64,000 nt of DNA, from the NCBI GenBank assembly GCA_021234155.1, contig JAJEKV010000001.1:31822177-31886176 (forward strand). Reading direction: 5' to 3'. Below the pieces are notes generated by a model. The model was not told where the DNA came from. It did no database searches and saw only the letters and a list, made by a program, of their open reading frames with translations. The position numbers and the translations under genes were made by a program. The stretch is from Isoetes taiwanensis (Eukaryota; Streptophyta; Lycopodiopsida; Isoetales; Isoetaceae). Below are positions 52,211 to 64,000 of the stretch, piece after piece (positions within the stretch are counted from its first letter, which is position 1; every line of letters starts with the position of its first letter).

Positions 52211-52223
52211 TGGTATCGAGAGC
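52211..52223 (+). promoter_or_regulatory. Primer binding site, initiator tRNA-Met type
   Basis: TGGTATCGAGAGC differs from the usual plant TGGTATCAGAGC by CAG written as CGAG, one base after the LTR end. The difference has the same form as the CAG-site changes seen elsewhere in the right part of the window, so it may be a consensus error. Confidence 0.6.
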
Positions 52224-52711
52224 AATGTTCTTGGGACCAAGAGCAAAGAACGGCCATGCTCCCAAGTACTAATTCTGATAGGATCCTCGAACCCGGAAAA
52301 GTGGGAAATTTTTTTCTCATTTTTGTAGATCCTCGAACCTCGGGAAGTGGGAAATTTTTTTCATTTTTGTAGTTTTATGCTAAGCTAGTAAAACTTAAGT
52401 GGATTGGAATTTAATATTAGCAGTTATTAGGAATTGGAACTTAATAAAACTAAAAAGAATGAGTTAGGTGAATTGGAACTTAAAAAAAACTAAAAAGAAT
52501 GAGCTTAATGGTCTCCATTTCGGCTGGTGGTCTTTGGTTCCATAACTAAACTTTAGTTTTCTTAACGAGGCAAGTCGTGAGACATTGATGGAAACAAAAC
52601 TTGAAAAGTTATAGAATTAAAAAAAGTAACTTGGTAATTGAATCTTAGCCTAGGATCTAGCTAGAATAGTATAGTTTTCAATCTCTTTGAACCTCATCTT
52701 AAAAAATTCCT

Positions 52712-52785
52712 TGATGGCGGAATTGAACCTCCCACCCGGGGTTGAACCCCCAAACCCCCGTGCCAACCAGACCATGGGCATCGTT
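52712..52785 (-). mobile_element. tRNA-derived SINE head, family 1 (third copy)
   Basis: On the minus strand GCCCATGGTCTGGTTGGCAC (A box) and GGGAGGTTCAATTCCGCC (B box) flank a G-rich middle like that of the 28,640 copy. Confidence 0.5.
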
Positions 52786-53300
52786 TTGAATTATAATTCT
52801 TAATGATTTTTAAATTTAATAATGTTAGATAATATTAATGGCTAAGCCTTTAGATTTAGAACCAAGGCCCTTAAGCTAGATAGAGACGAGATCTCGATAG
52901 ACACCGGGACTCCGATCGACATGATCGCTAAAGCATCGAGGCCCCTTTCGACTTTCTCGACAAAGTAGCGGCCAAGGAGGCCTAAGGAAACAAAGAAGAG
53001 GAGAGGGCAAGAGCGAGGCGGGGAGGCCAAGGCTCAAGAAAGCGGCCGGGGAAGCGAAGCGGTCCAACATTTTGAAGACTCAACGACTTGCCTTGTTCAT
53101 GCGAGAGGCGATGTAACCCTCATGAGGGAAGGCATGTAATTAGCTAGTTTAATTAAAGGGAGATCCCATAGATATATTTGTAAATAATCAATAATTTTGT
53201 TAATACATGATAATTTTGAGTAGTTTATGTGTCAAATCTTGCTTAATGGGGCCGAGTTAGCAAGTAGTAGTTTTATTTTAGTAAAATAGGATACTCTCGG
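52786..53300. other. Unclassified sequence
   Basis: A basic, Arg/Lys/Glu-rich plus-strand stretch (53,000-53,110) could be part of a retroelement gag, but frames are short. No gene is called. Confidence 0.3.
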
Positions 53301-54000
53301 ACCAAAAAGTGTGATGTCTCACGGCTTCGGCGCCTAATTAAAAAAACAAAAAGTTAGTTTTGAGGCGGTATGGCTGGCGTGAGACCTATAAACTTGACCA
53401 AAACAGCTCCAAATTGACCCAATAAGGGGGTGATTCTGCTGCCCCTTTGATGAGCCCATCACCCTTACACCATTAGTTTACCCCAAATTAGACACCTTTG
53501 ATCCAAATGAGGCCCGATGTCTCACGGCTGTATTGAGTCCAAAAAAGTTAGTTTTGAAGCGAGGCGGCTGTGGAACCTCTTACCATTCTTCACGGGACTT
53601 GTCAAAGTCACCTTCAACCCTCTTGCATAGCATCTTTTTTAGGTAACCTAGCCTTGTTCAAGCATTTCATACCTAGACCATGTCAAACTAGACCAAAACA
53701 CCTCCAAATTGACCAAGTAAGGGGTCCATTACTTCTTCGATGAGACTAGCATGATTTGACCCTTAGATCACCCAAATTGGACCACGTTTAACCCAATTTA
53801 CAGCCAATGTCTCACGCGCGCCCTGGTCAAAGAACTAAACTTTGGTTTTGAAGCCGGGGCGCAACTGAACCTCCAAACTTTGAACCTCCATAACTTGAGC
53901 TCTGAGCTCCAAATCGTCTGAAAATTGTTGCAATAGGACCATTAGATAGCCTAGAATCCATTTATGACCTCAAATTAGGCTAGAAATGTCAAACCCTAGC
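53301..54000. repeat. Degenerate tandem repeat, about 200-290-base period
   Basis: Three diverged units each contain GATGTCTCACGGC-like words, then AAAGTTAGTTTTGAGGCG-like words, then ACCTCCAAATTGACC(C)AA TAAGGGG. They start near 53,312, 53,517 and 53,810. No coding frame persists. Confidence 0.6.
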
Positions 54001-54832
54001 CCAAATTGACCAAAATTGCCCAAACCCTTGAATTGTTTTTCCAAACCGTGGTTTGTTTTGTAGATAGAAGCCTACCCCCATTAGTAGCTGCTTAAGTATT
54101 GCTCATTTCGAAGCTGATACCTTGTCCATATGAGTAAGTCGTCCTCCATAACATACATCTTCATTTCAGAAGACGTCTCATCAGGGTAACCTCGATCACC
54201 CATTCGAGAACCCGGATTGAACAAATAGCTTGTGCCTCAGTGATAAGTTTCTTCCCACCCCTGTGGTGGAGCATGGCCACCATCAAACTGGATGCCCTCC
54301 TGATGAGGACACTATTCGACTGAGTCAAGGTGAAGGAATGCACAATAGTCGAGTACCTCAACTATAAGGTTTTGAACCCCGGCTGACTAATCGAACTAAT
54401 GGACGGAATGAAGTCGGACCCGAGGAAGAGGAAGATGGATCTGGAATGAAGTCAGCAGGCAGAATTTTGGGAATAAAAGGGATGTTTGCATGCATACCAT
54501 TTTGGGAATGGAATAAGAGGAAAGGGATGTTTGCATGCATAGGATGTTTTCACACTCTGAGCCGAGCCACCCACCTCAATATTTTTGCAAATGTAAAATG
54601 TATAGGTTGATCAATATATGAGACCAATTCCTTGGTATGCAGTTAGCACAACCCTAACACAAAGTTAGCAATATCCCACATGCATATATCACAAAAATCG
54701 TGAGCATATATAAATGTTACATGTTTGACTTTCATTGACCAATATGTTTGACATAATCGGGAACCGTGATACCAAGACCGCTCAAAAAGTTCCCTTGGTA
54801 AAATGTATATGAGATCAATATAGAGATAACAA

Positions 54833-55295
54833 GGAATATTCCTTATTGCATTGAAAGGAATATTCCTTAGTGACTAGTTATCGTGAATATTCCTTATTAT
54901 TTCAAAGGAATATTCCTTATTGCATTAAAAGGAATATTCCTTATTATCTTCAAAGGAATATTCCTTATTGCATTGAAAGGAATATTCCTTATTGTTTTTG
55001 AAAGGAATATTCCTTATTGCCTTGAGGAATATTCCTTATTGCATTGAAAGGAATATTCCTTAGTGCCCGCCATCGAATATTCCTTATTATTTCAAAGGAA
55101 TATTCCTTATTGCATTGAAAGGAATATTCCTTATTACCTTCAAAGGAATATTCATTATTTCATTGAAAGGAATATTCCTTAGTGCCTAGTTATCAAGAAT
55201 ATTCCTTATTACCTTCGTGAGGAATATTCTTTAGTTTGTTTAAGTGCACCCATAGTTACAAGGAATATTCTTATTATATTGAAAGGAATATTCTC
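54833..55295. repeat. Array of 19 GGAATATTCC palindromes (copy B)
   Basis: The number of units and their order match copy A. All 19 retain the GAATATTC core even where flanks differ (for example ATCGTGAATATTCC for ATCAGGAATATTCC). Confidence 0.9.
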
Positions 55296-55592
55296 ATTGA
55301 GTATAGCCCTTTCATTTGAGCTAGGCTTGTGGGATATATGCCTGAAGCAACCATTGGCCAATTCGGTCGAAAAAGAGGACAAAGGGGAAAGATTTTGAGA
55401 AAAGGATGTTGATGTATTTTGGCGTAATGTCCAATCGTGTTAAGGAACAAATCATTGGCATGGTAACAGCCATAATCGTAAATGTGGGGAGAAGGGAATA
55501 GATGTGGATAAAAATTCTTTTTACCCGTAGGACAGGTTGATTCCGATGGAGGAGATCGAACGACTAGATCACAATCCATATCCCCAATTCAA

Positions 55593-56000
55593 ATGAAAAC
55601 TCACCTGGTGCACCCGATTCTTGAGGAGATCAATGCTGAACAGGGAAACCAATTGAACAAAATCAAACGGAGAGGCAGTCACGAGTTCAGAGGTACTCCT
55701 ATTCTTAAACATGCTTTTGTTCCTAATCTAACAATTGCTTATGATGTTCTACACAGATGCAATGAGGAGGCTTTAACAATGTTGGAAGCATGGATCGAGC
55801 TATGTTGGGAGTAGCAAATGACAAGGATGATGAGGAATTCCAATTATCTAACGCAGTAACTAGAAAGTATTCTAATTCAACTTAAACAGGAAGTTGTGCA
55901 TGCAAAAACAATCAACAAAATGCTGAAAAGGGCTGAGGTTTGGAGATTCAATAGCCTCAAACCATACTTTACCAATCTCTATCATAAATGGCAATAGAAG
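55593..56000 (+). CDS. Small coiled-coil ORF with WRFN-KPYF module, copy B
   Basis: The frame MKTHLVHPILEEINAEQGNQ runs on through RGTPILKHAFVPNLTIAYDV to a TAG at 55,814. The remainder (QLKQEVVHAKTINKMLKRAE, VWRFNSLKPYF) continues in another frame to 55,998. In the first half this copy is more open than copy A, where a stop occurs after residue 15. Confidence 0.42.
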
Positions 56001-56699
56001 CTTGGTGAAGCACATGTCTTGCTTCGTTAGATTTCACCAACTTCCAAACAAATGGCCCCGACACTCTTCTCACAATTTTGGGAATAGGACCATTGCTGAT
56101 CTCACACCGCAGACCTTCCTCGATGAATCTTGAGTCTTGAATCTTGAATCTTGAGACCTTTCACATGTTGTTTTTACATTACTACACTAAGTATAACAGC
56201 CTTGGAACTATATAAACAATATATTAATGTTTGTGTTTTAATCGTTCATGGATCCATTTTATAAGGACCATGACTTTTGGACAATATGCTTGGACATAAA
56301 AATATTTTTGGATTACATGAACATCACATTCGATACATTCGTTTTGTAAGTCCATGCCTTAGTGCATAGAAAAGTTACTTCAACAACAAAGTTAACGATA
56401 TAGAGATTCTACAATCTCTCGCAAATTTCCCAAAGAAGAACATTTCATGCCAATAGTTAGTCGGGCTCATATGCATAAGATGTACCTTTAATCTTATGTT
56501 TGACTGCTCCAATGGAAATCTCACCCCACCATCGAATTTTGGATGGACAAGAACTTTCTTTCCTTGAATAAGCCTCGACTTTGATGACAACCGTGAATCA
56601 ATTCAAAGTAGTTACCAGCTATAACTTCATTACCACAATAAAATTCATTTCCATAGTCATCCTTGATGTCTTCTTTCTTCGAGGGCATGTTTCACTTCA

Positions 56700-59376
56700 G
56701 GTAATCGATGAGATAATAAGGGACCCTTTCATAATTGTCCGGGATGTGAATGATGCAAAATAATCTCCAACCCCACAGACTGCCTCATCCATATTGTCCA
56801 CGCCATTTGCCCACAAGTCCCTCTCGCACTCCATCTTCTTCAACATTGTCCCCTGCTTGTAGGCTCTAGTTTTTCAACTCCCACCCCGCCACAATGATCA
56901 AGATTCTCACAAGCGTGCCAATCAAAATTGATGCATGCCTTACAAAACATGAAAAGAGATCTACACATTAACTTTGTTGGATCATTTGATCTATGGATGA
57001 TACGCTAATGAAGAGATTGCACCCCTTTCACGGGAGCACATCAAATCTTTTGGGAACGGCCAATGTCGACCTTCCAAAATACCCTTTCCACATCAGAAAT
57101 TTTCTTCAAGAACCTCACATGCGCTTCTGATTTTTTATCACTTTCCCATCCTTTTTCTTTTTAGCCTCACCAAGCCATAGTTTGGCTATGGTTCTTTCTC
57201 CGCCATGTATGCCCTTCCCATGTCCCCGAGCCAAAGAAATTCCAAAGCATTCTCGATCTTATGTTGTTGATGATATCTAATTACATGATAGAAAGCCTTC
57301 GGCTTGAATTGGGTTGCACAACCAATAGACCAAACTAAGTGGTATTTCATATGGCCAAAGACCATTTTCTTTTCAGCCAATTTAGGTGCATAGTGAATGC
57401 TTTTTGTACAAAGTGAGTATCATGTATTTTGTCATCCTAAAATGAAGAAGTGCACATATTTCCTCATTTTACCCCCGCACCTTGAACATCGCGGATGTGG
57501 ACCAATATGTTGATTTGTTCATTGTACCAATGTTGTGCTTGAATCTCGCTTGAATGGCTTCAAAATATAATTCTCCGAGAAATCAAGGTATCATCAATGT
57601 AAGACTCTTCAAGGATTCCTTGAATTGTTTGCTCGCCAATGTGCCACAAAGTTATGATATACAAACTTCGACATATGATCAAACATGTTATCCAACATAT
57701 TACCGAGTCGCTTTTCTTGTCAATTAGCTTTAGTCTTCGCGGAAGTTCCTTTCTTCGAGGGCTCATTAACGGAACCATAGACTTGCCAATCGCCGCTTGA
57801 TCAATCTGCCATTGTATTCTCTTGGACACAACTCAATTAATTGTTTCCCACAATTTCCACAAACTGATTTGATACATTGTAGTTTATGCCACTGCTCTCG
57901 CCGCTCACACATACCATAGCCCTCCAAAATGCTAACATTATCAAATGTCATGTTCTTGGCTTGACATATCCCAAAGATGAGCTTCACCGGCAAGACACAC
58001 AACAATTGCAATTAACAATTTTCATGGAGTCTTGACCTCATCAAATTAAATGCCCGCTTGTACAGACTGATTGCTCGTGTTTCACGCAAGAACATGTGTT
58101 TTTTCTTTAGCTTTCTAATGCAAGAAGGTTTTAAGTATTCAAATTGCCTAAGCCCAATCCAACCTCTAGATATCGATCCACAAAATTTCGAATAATTCAA
58201 CCAGTAAAATTACAAAGGAAATAAAATTAGTCACCTCATTACATTACATTACATTACATTACATACAAATCTTTTTACATATTCAAGACCCTAAACTCCC
58301 ACACATGACATGAATTTTATTTCATTTACTATGAAGTCACATAATTTCTTAACAATTAATACATCTCCACACTAATTTCTTCTTAGTTACCGCCACATCT
58401 ATAATACATCCGTAATATACATGTAAACAAATATACATGTACGTGTTGCCATGAAATAATTTGACATTTCCATGTAGAGCAAACTAGTGCAGATCAGATC
58501 TACATTACATTCAAAAAGTAAAGAAATTGCTACAAACTTTACATCAAGTGTTAAAAAAAAACATCTTTATTCTCAAGAAAAAAAAGATGCAATTACAGCC
58601 TAAATTACAAATGCACTGTGTAATGTCAATATATTGAATTGGTTGTGTTCTCTTCTTCATGACATTCTAATTTTTGGTGAAACCTTTGTGTTATCTAACC
58701 AAAACCGAAAGCAACCATATCCTTCATAGCCCCGATCTATAGTATTTGTTCTTGATTTCGACCGCTAATGCCCAAAGATTTGTTCCACCTAGTGACATTC
58801 TTTTCCTTCTCTCTACCGCTAGTTTCATATTTCTAGGATATATTTTTAGCAACTTAGTCGCTAGTGAAGTCTTCTAATTCTCCTTCCTCTCCAACCACCA
58901 TAGATAGTACGTAATGCTTTAAAGAAGTTTGTCATTGCTATTTGCATGTTTGACATCTTGAGGCCATCCTTTAAATTCTTTTTACCAGACTTTTCACGAT
59001 AGCCTCTTGAGGCCTTCCAATGACCGGCTCAAATAGGAATTGCAATCTTTTGTCCCCGCATAATAATCTTCTTGCAAATATACTTTGTTGCTTTTGATTC
59101 AAATTAGATACCTCATTCATTATGAGATTTACAACAAAGATTCACCTTTCTTCTAATTGGCTTTGTCAATGCATCCACCCCCTACAAACCCTCTCTTTTG
59201 ATTTTTTTTGCCTCGCTTGTAACAAGCTTTTCCTCAAACTTCATCAACAGAGGATTGAAATCTGAACCCCATGCCGACCTCGGTGTTTGCATGAGAGTCC
59301 AATTCTTCCATAGTTTCTTCTTCAATTGGTGCTTTAAGACATCGATCCATTCTCGGCAGAAAGGGGATACAACATC
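56700..59376 (-). pseudogene. Transposase-like gene, copy B, heavily broken
   Basis: Recognisable pieces include MKYHLVWSIGCATQF (Asp of SDG replaced by Ile here), AFYHVIRYHQQHKIENALEF, CGNCGKQLIELCPREYNG in one frame, and the N-terminal region near 59,182-59,376. Frame breaks occur every 100-250 bases. Most coincide with altered CAG/CTG words, so the true state of this gene cannot be read from this sequence. Confidence 0.5.
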
Positions 59377-59929
59377 CCCACACAAAAAAATCGATTATTA
59401 ACCAGATTTGTATTATCGCTTTGAAGGGATTTGTATTATCGCTTGAAGGAAAGGGATTTCAATTTCTTCAAGATACATTTGTTTGTTTTGAAATGCATTC
59501 AATTTAGGAGCAGCTATAATAGATTCGAGAAAAGTTTTCCTTGAGGTAAAAACCGGAGCCATGTTTGATCGATTGAGGAAAGTTCAAAATAAAAGGCCAA
59601 GATTTCGGGAGGATTTGGTATAATTATGGAGAATATTGTACGCCAACCGCCTTTATTAATGATAGGCAACTCCATGTAAAATTCAAAATGTACATTACAA
59701 ACACTTTAACCCAGTTCAAATTTCTACATCAATATACAAAAAAATTCAATCACCCTTTTATGCTTCTACCCTGCTGGAAAGGACACTTTGTCGACAATAA
59801 TACAAGACAAAAACTAAGAGCACCAGATCAAAAAAAAAAAAGATGAAAAAGGGAGATGCTTCCGGGCACAACCGGCATCCAAGGATGCCCGCAAAATAGT
59901 TTTTTGCTTCATCATCGTCCGGGAGAAAT

Positions 59930-61446
59930 GGAATGTATTCGGGATGTCTACATGGAGAAGAAGTTGCTAGATTCACAAGGCATATTTCCTCATGTTGACA
60001 CATCAATTTTTGATCTCAATACAACAGAGATGAGGAAGGCCCAGAGATTGGATGATGAAAAACTGATCTCGCCTCCGACGATGCATCGAAAGGAAGTCCT
60101 TTACAAGAAAAACCTCAAAGAACAAAGGACAGGAATCATTTGAAGAGGCATGCCACCAACCAAAAAAAATATTAGAGTGCTCAAGAAGGCAGCTTGGAGA
60201 GGAATTACAAAGGCTTACTGTGGGACCTGGTCGCCGCTCTGAGCTAGACATGCAAAAATACAAGGTCTCTAATGACGACCAAGAAGTATGTCTTCCGGTA
60301 CAAAGACTTTGTCAAACAGCCAGGTTGAAGAACGCTGTAAACCTTAAAGGGATTCACACGAAAAGTTGCATCCAACTTGAAAAGAAAAGTCGATTGGTGA
60401 AGTGCACTCGGATGCGTAATCCACTTTCTTTATCAAGTGTCCACCGGTTTCAAGTGTGCATTGCCGATGTGGGTACAGTCCCCATGATATCACACTATTC
60501 GTGCTTGATAGCTGAGGCACCAGATGGTCGCTTGATGACTATAATACGCTCTACAACATATGCGGTGGTTACACGACGGAAATGAATTACACAATTGTCA
60601 CGATATGCCCCCTCGACATGTCCCACGATATGCTTTATCCGGGCCGCAAAAGACTTGGAATGCATCAAAGTGATACGGCAGCGGTCCTCATAGATGAAAA
60701 ACAGGAATTGAATTTAGCACGTTAGTAAAATTTCTCATGTCCTTATCGCTATGATAGCCATGATGGATGATAAGGAATATGATCGCTTAAGGGAAAACCA
60801 GATGGAGAAAAACTTGCATGACAAGCAGTTATCGCCTAGATGAACGCACAAATGTCTTTTATCTTGAGCAAGAAGATAAGGGAAGGGTATCGCTGACGGG
60901 AACGCCTAGAGGAAGAAGAGGAAGAAAACCAGGTCAACCCTTTCTTGTAGAGCACATTAAGCACGCCACATAAGGGGAGGCTAAACAAGAACGGATTCTC
61001 TATGGCCCTTTCTCATTATCTCATTGAAGCATTTTGCCCATTGGGGACAACTTGTTATGAGCTTTCACGGAGGTTACATCGGGCAGGAAGCTTTGAAGTT
61101 AGCAAGGAAATGCCGTGAGCCGCCATCTCCGATGATCGAGCCAAGCATTTCTTGGAGCTCTTCTTTGAGAAAGTACTAGAGGAAGCATCTAGGGGACCAA
61201 TCGGCAGTGAAAAATGCAAAGCTTCTACCTCTAAGGCCAAAATACCTCTAAGGCTGGAAGTTAATGACAGGGATCGAGAGCCCAACCAAAAGCTCTAGCC
61301 GTGTTAGCGTAAAGAGTAATGAACTATCAAGCATAGTTCAAACTATACAGATCTCAACTGATGTGGTTGGTGCTTCTAGCAGACCGGAGACAACTCAGAA
61401 TAAGGATGCAACGGAAGAAGACACCACGAGGATTGATGAAAAAGAA
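59930..61446 (+). pseudogene. Methylase-like region, copy B
   Basis: The segments MEKKLLDSQGIFPHVDTSIF and SELDMQKYKVSNDD are readable. Near 60,235 the frame here is continuous where units 1 and 2 carry an extra G. At 60,781 YDRLRENQMEKNL is readable where the others have a stop. Elsewhere frames are broken. The SAM-site-like block is damaged (near 61,060). Combining copies suggests an originally continuous ORF. Confidence 0.45.
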
Positions 61447-62635
61447 AGGTATTGTGACAATGCTCGTTTTCTTATGATATCCATGCATTTTACAAACGAC
61501 AAGCATATAGAAATCGCACCTGGCGCGATTTAGAATTTCCTTTGACTTTCATATTTTTAGATTTTGTTGACATGCATCATTAACTAAATCGCTACCGGCG
61601 CCGCTTGCTTGTTCCATTTCTTTCATCTCATACGCTATTGTTTATGCTATGCATTATGATTCGGCTTCCCCAAAAGTACCGGGTCTTTGATTTGAATGGT
61701 GTGTTATGTAGAACGCTTCCTAAAGCAACGCTTTGATAAGTCATGGTATGCGCAACAACTATTTGAGACGATACCAAATATGTTTACCCCGCTTTATCTA
61801 AAGGAGATGTTGGACCAGGCCTTCACCGTTTCATTGTGCAATTTGGTCATCTATGGAGCATAGAAATATACGTAGTTTTGAAAGTAGTGCCCGAGCTAAA
61901 TAGAGATTAAGGCCCATCCGATCAAAGCAATGTGCTTCATTCACAAACCCTAAAGATCCCTGTAAAAAAGGTATTTGTGAAATGCTTATGCAACATGATG
62001 GATGCCCTAGGTGTTGAGGAAAAGGAAGGCATGCCATGGTTGATGATGACGCCTTAAAGTGTTGCTTCAATCACCACAGCCATTAAATCCGCCATCCTAT
62101 CATCCCGATATGTTTAGCCAAGATGACTTCCTACTTCATTTTGTCGTTGTCTTGCAAGAAATAGCTTCGTGAAAAAACGGTCGAAGAGATACAAACACTA
62201 TATCCGCTACTTGATCTGGACAGGAAAATTGATAGGGACCTTGAGAAAATCGTTCTAGAAAGGGAACTCTTTTGATATATATATATGTATACCTAAAAAT
62301 ACACTTTCCATAAAAGTTTTGAATATGAAATATACTTTTACACCAAAGCTTTTGAATATATATTGTGTTCTTTTGTAGCAAAGATTATTGGTTCTCAGGT
62401 ACACATTGTATTATTATATTATGTGTATGCAAGATGAACCATGAGGACCTTCGCAGTGCCGCCAATTTAGAAATAGAACTTGAGGACTGGCCGATCGTTG
62501 TTGCTATGAATCCCGGCCCGCTTCTATCCCGATCCATTCGATGTTGTAATCCATCTTCTATGGAATCCAGAGCATGGTTTGTTCATGATCGAGAGGATCT
62601 CGTGAGCGCCTCGCCGCATTTATGAATCGGAATAG
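61447..62635 (+). pseudogene. HAD phosphatase region and last exon, copy B
   Basis: The homologous splice donor is present (AAAG|GTATTG). The acceptor is altered (TTATGCTATGCATTATG for TTGCGTTACAGACATG). Motif I is readable as FDLNGVLC near 61,686. CGCG palindromes are distorted (near 61,515 and 61,590). The sequence ends with the MNHEDL exon around 62,435-62,635, also broken. Confidence 0.42.
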
Positions 62636-63029
62636 TTTTTGAAGTTTATGTTGTTTGATCATGCTATATTTATTAACAAAATCGGGCCACGCGCCGACAT
62701 TTGAACCATTTAAAATCTCTCGCTTTGTAGCAACTTGCTTGTCGTTATTTATTGATAAAGCACTAAAATTTCAATCTATAGATTTCAGAAGTCGCCCCGT
62801 GATGGTATGAAATAATAAGCAATTTCCTACTTTTTATATTGCCAACATTCTGGCCATAATATGGGTGATTTGCATCAATATTTGAATGCATTTCAATTTC
62901 AACACAAAATGCATATTCCTAGGCCGAAAAATGAACTCAAAGGCAAAAGTGTGGTTAATTCAATATAAAGGTCAATAAAAGGCTTATACGGCACATTTTG
63001 GAATAGACATAATCCCAATTTAATTGAAT

Positions 63030-64000
63030 GATGGTTACAATGTATGGGTGGCTATAGACAATGGCTAGGGTTGACCACTCCATCCGCCCCCTCCCTGCGG
63101 CATACTTTTGCAGATAGGCTAGATCGGCTCGGGTGCTTAATTTAGCTCGCCGGATACGCAATCTCATGGTATCACCCATTGAGATTGCTCCGGTTGTACT
63201 CCCCTGGTCCATCGAGGCGTGAAGGGTTCCATCTCCCCTTCTGGGTCTAGAGGTTCCAGGGGCTAGAGAATCGCGGGCAACACACCCATTCTTCCCCACT
63301 TAACCCCCAAAATAAGAGCCAGCCGCCACCGCAACTCTTGAGAGGCAGGCCAACACCATTGCCCCTGTGAGGTGCCGGACCCATGCCCGCCCACTTGAAG
63401 TGACCGCCATAAGCCTAGCCCGCTATGGGATCCCCAAGAGTCGCAAAGACTCGCCAGGGACCCTCCCACCGCCTCGCCTCTAGCCCCTCGCTATGTAGTG
63501 TCGAAGTCATACCATAGCTCTCATAGCCCTGGGTGGGTTCCTATGCATAGGCCGTAATAATAATAGGAACTAAAGGGTCTAAACTAGAGCATTACTAAGT
63601 AATGGCTACTAGGTCTACCCCCTTCCCAATACAAGAGGAGCAAACATGATCAACCAATATTACATATCCACATAACATGATCACAATAAGAAGAACATCT
63701 AAACCTAATCATATACATCTAACTTACGCTAGGGTTCATTGATTAGGGTTCAAGATCTATACCGGTGGTCTAGGGAAGGCTCTACTAGAGACACGAATGC
63801 TAACTCATCCGAGTCCTAACTTCCAGATGATCTACAAAGAACTCTAATCCAAATACCGCCCCCGAGGAACTCCCCTCTTATTCCCCTGCCTCCATGATCT
63901 TTGAGGTGGTTGAAGTAGCTCCCACTCCTATTGATGCACACACGCCTGGGGCTGCTATGCTAGGCTATGCCACAAAGAATGGTTCTAAAACGGAGTTTCG
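63030..64000 (-). mobile_element. LTR-type sequence, minus orientation (copy B, cut by window end)
   Basis: It corresponds to 21,955-22,925 and holds the same landmarks (CACTCCATCCGCCCCCTCC near 63,078, CTTCCCAATACAAGAGG near 63,623). The promoter would lie just beyond the window. Confidence 0.58.

Larger units (their letters stand above)
54137..64000. repeat. Amplified block, copy B (cut by the window end)
   Basis: It aligns throughout with 13,018-22,930 in the same order and orientation. Differences are dense and patterned: CTG is often CCG or CG, CAG is often CGT or (C)AAAG, and GTC is often GCC, with 1-3 base indels. Sequence lacking these words, such as the palindrome array, is nearly unchanged. 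Confidence 0.92.

Noticed and set aside
54137-64000. Repeat-induced or deamination-driven decay of copy B
   Set aside because: Deamination gives C to T; here CTG to CCG (T to C) and small indels at CAG/CTG dominate.

Overview
The window looks like nuclear DNA of a land plant with a large, transposon-rich genome. The evidence is spliced genes with GT-AG introns, a plant-type TIM23 gene, a plant L1-type LINE, Ty3-type reverse transcriptase, a hAT element, several tRNA-derived SINE families, and LTRs with telomere-like boxes. I cannot name the species. Codon use and the spliced ORFs exclude a bacterium. No rRNA, CRISPR or intact tRNA gene was seen.

Layout. (1) 1-12,868: a coiled-coil ORF, then a spliced gene for a Ulp1-like (C48) cysteine protease (1,667-12,408). 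One of its introns was about 74 bp. It has been expanded to 8.5 kb by a hAT element (2,888-5,714, 8-bp target duplication) and, a few bases away, a 5'-truncated LINE (about 5,735-11,334, 16-bp target duplication, A-tail). The LINE is itself split by about 2.5 kb carrying a dead helicase gene end. (2) 12,869-13,000: a CCACCA microsatellite. (3) 13,018-about 22,930: a block that recurs at 54,137-64,000. It holds 19 copies of a GGAATATTCC palindrome, a short coiled-coil ORF, a minus-strand gene resembling a transposase, and a divergent plus-strand gene joining a DNA-methylase-like region to an FCP1/NIF-like HAD phosphatase region, followed by LTR sequence. (4) 18,948-30,449 and 30,450-41,928: an 11.5-kb head-to-tail tandem duplication. 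Each unit carries most of the methylase/HAD gene, LTR pieces, a Ty3 RT/RNase H ORF, a SINE and an AT-rich tract with heat-shock-element-like repeats. (5) 41,929-54,136: single-copy DNA with TIM23 (minus strand), a MITE in its upstream region, a decayed LINE, a SINE graveyard (45.9-50.1 kb), a different SINE pair, an LTR with a primer binding site (about 50.6-52.2 kb), and a degenerate tandem repeat. (6) 54,137-64,000: the second copy of the block, cut by the window end.

How it fits together. Only TIM23 and perhaps the Ulp1-like gene look like working genes. The most unusual object is the repeated block with a divergent gene pair (transposase-like protein, and methylase-like plus HAD protein), which behaves as a mobile or amplified unit. 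Its second full copy differs from the first mainly at CAG/CTG triplets, often with small indels. This looks more like sequencing consensus error at methylated CHG sites than like evolution, so reading-frame breaks in that copy should not be over-interpreted.
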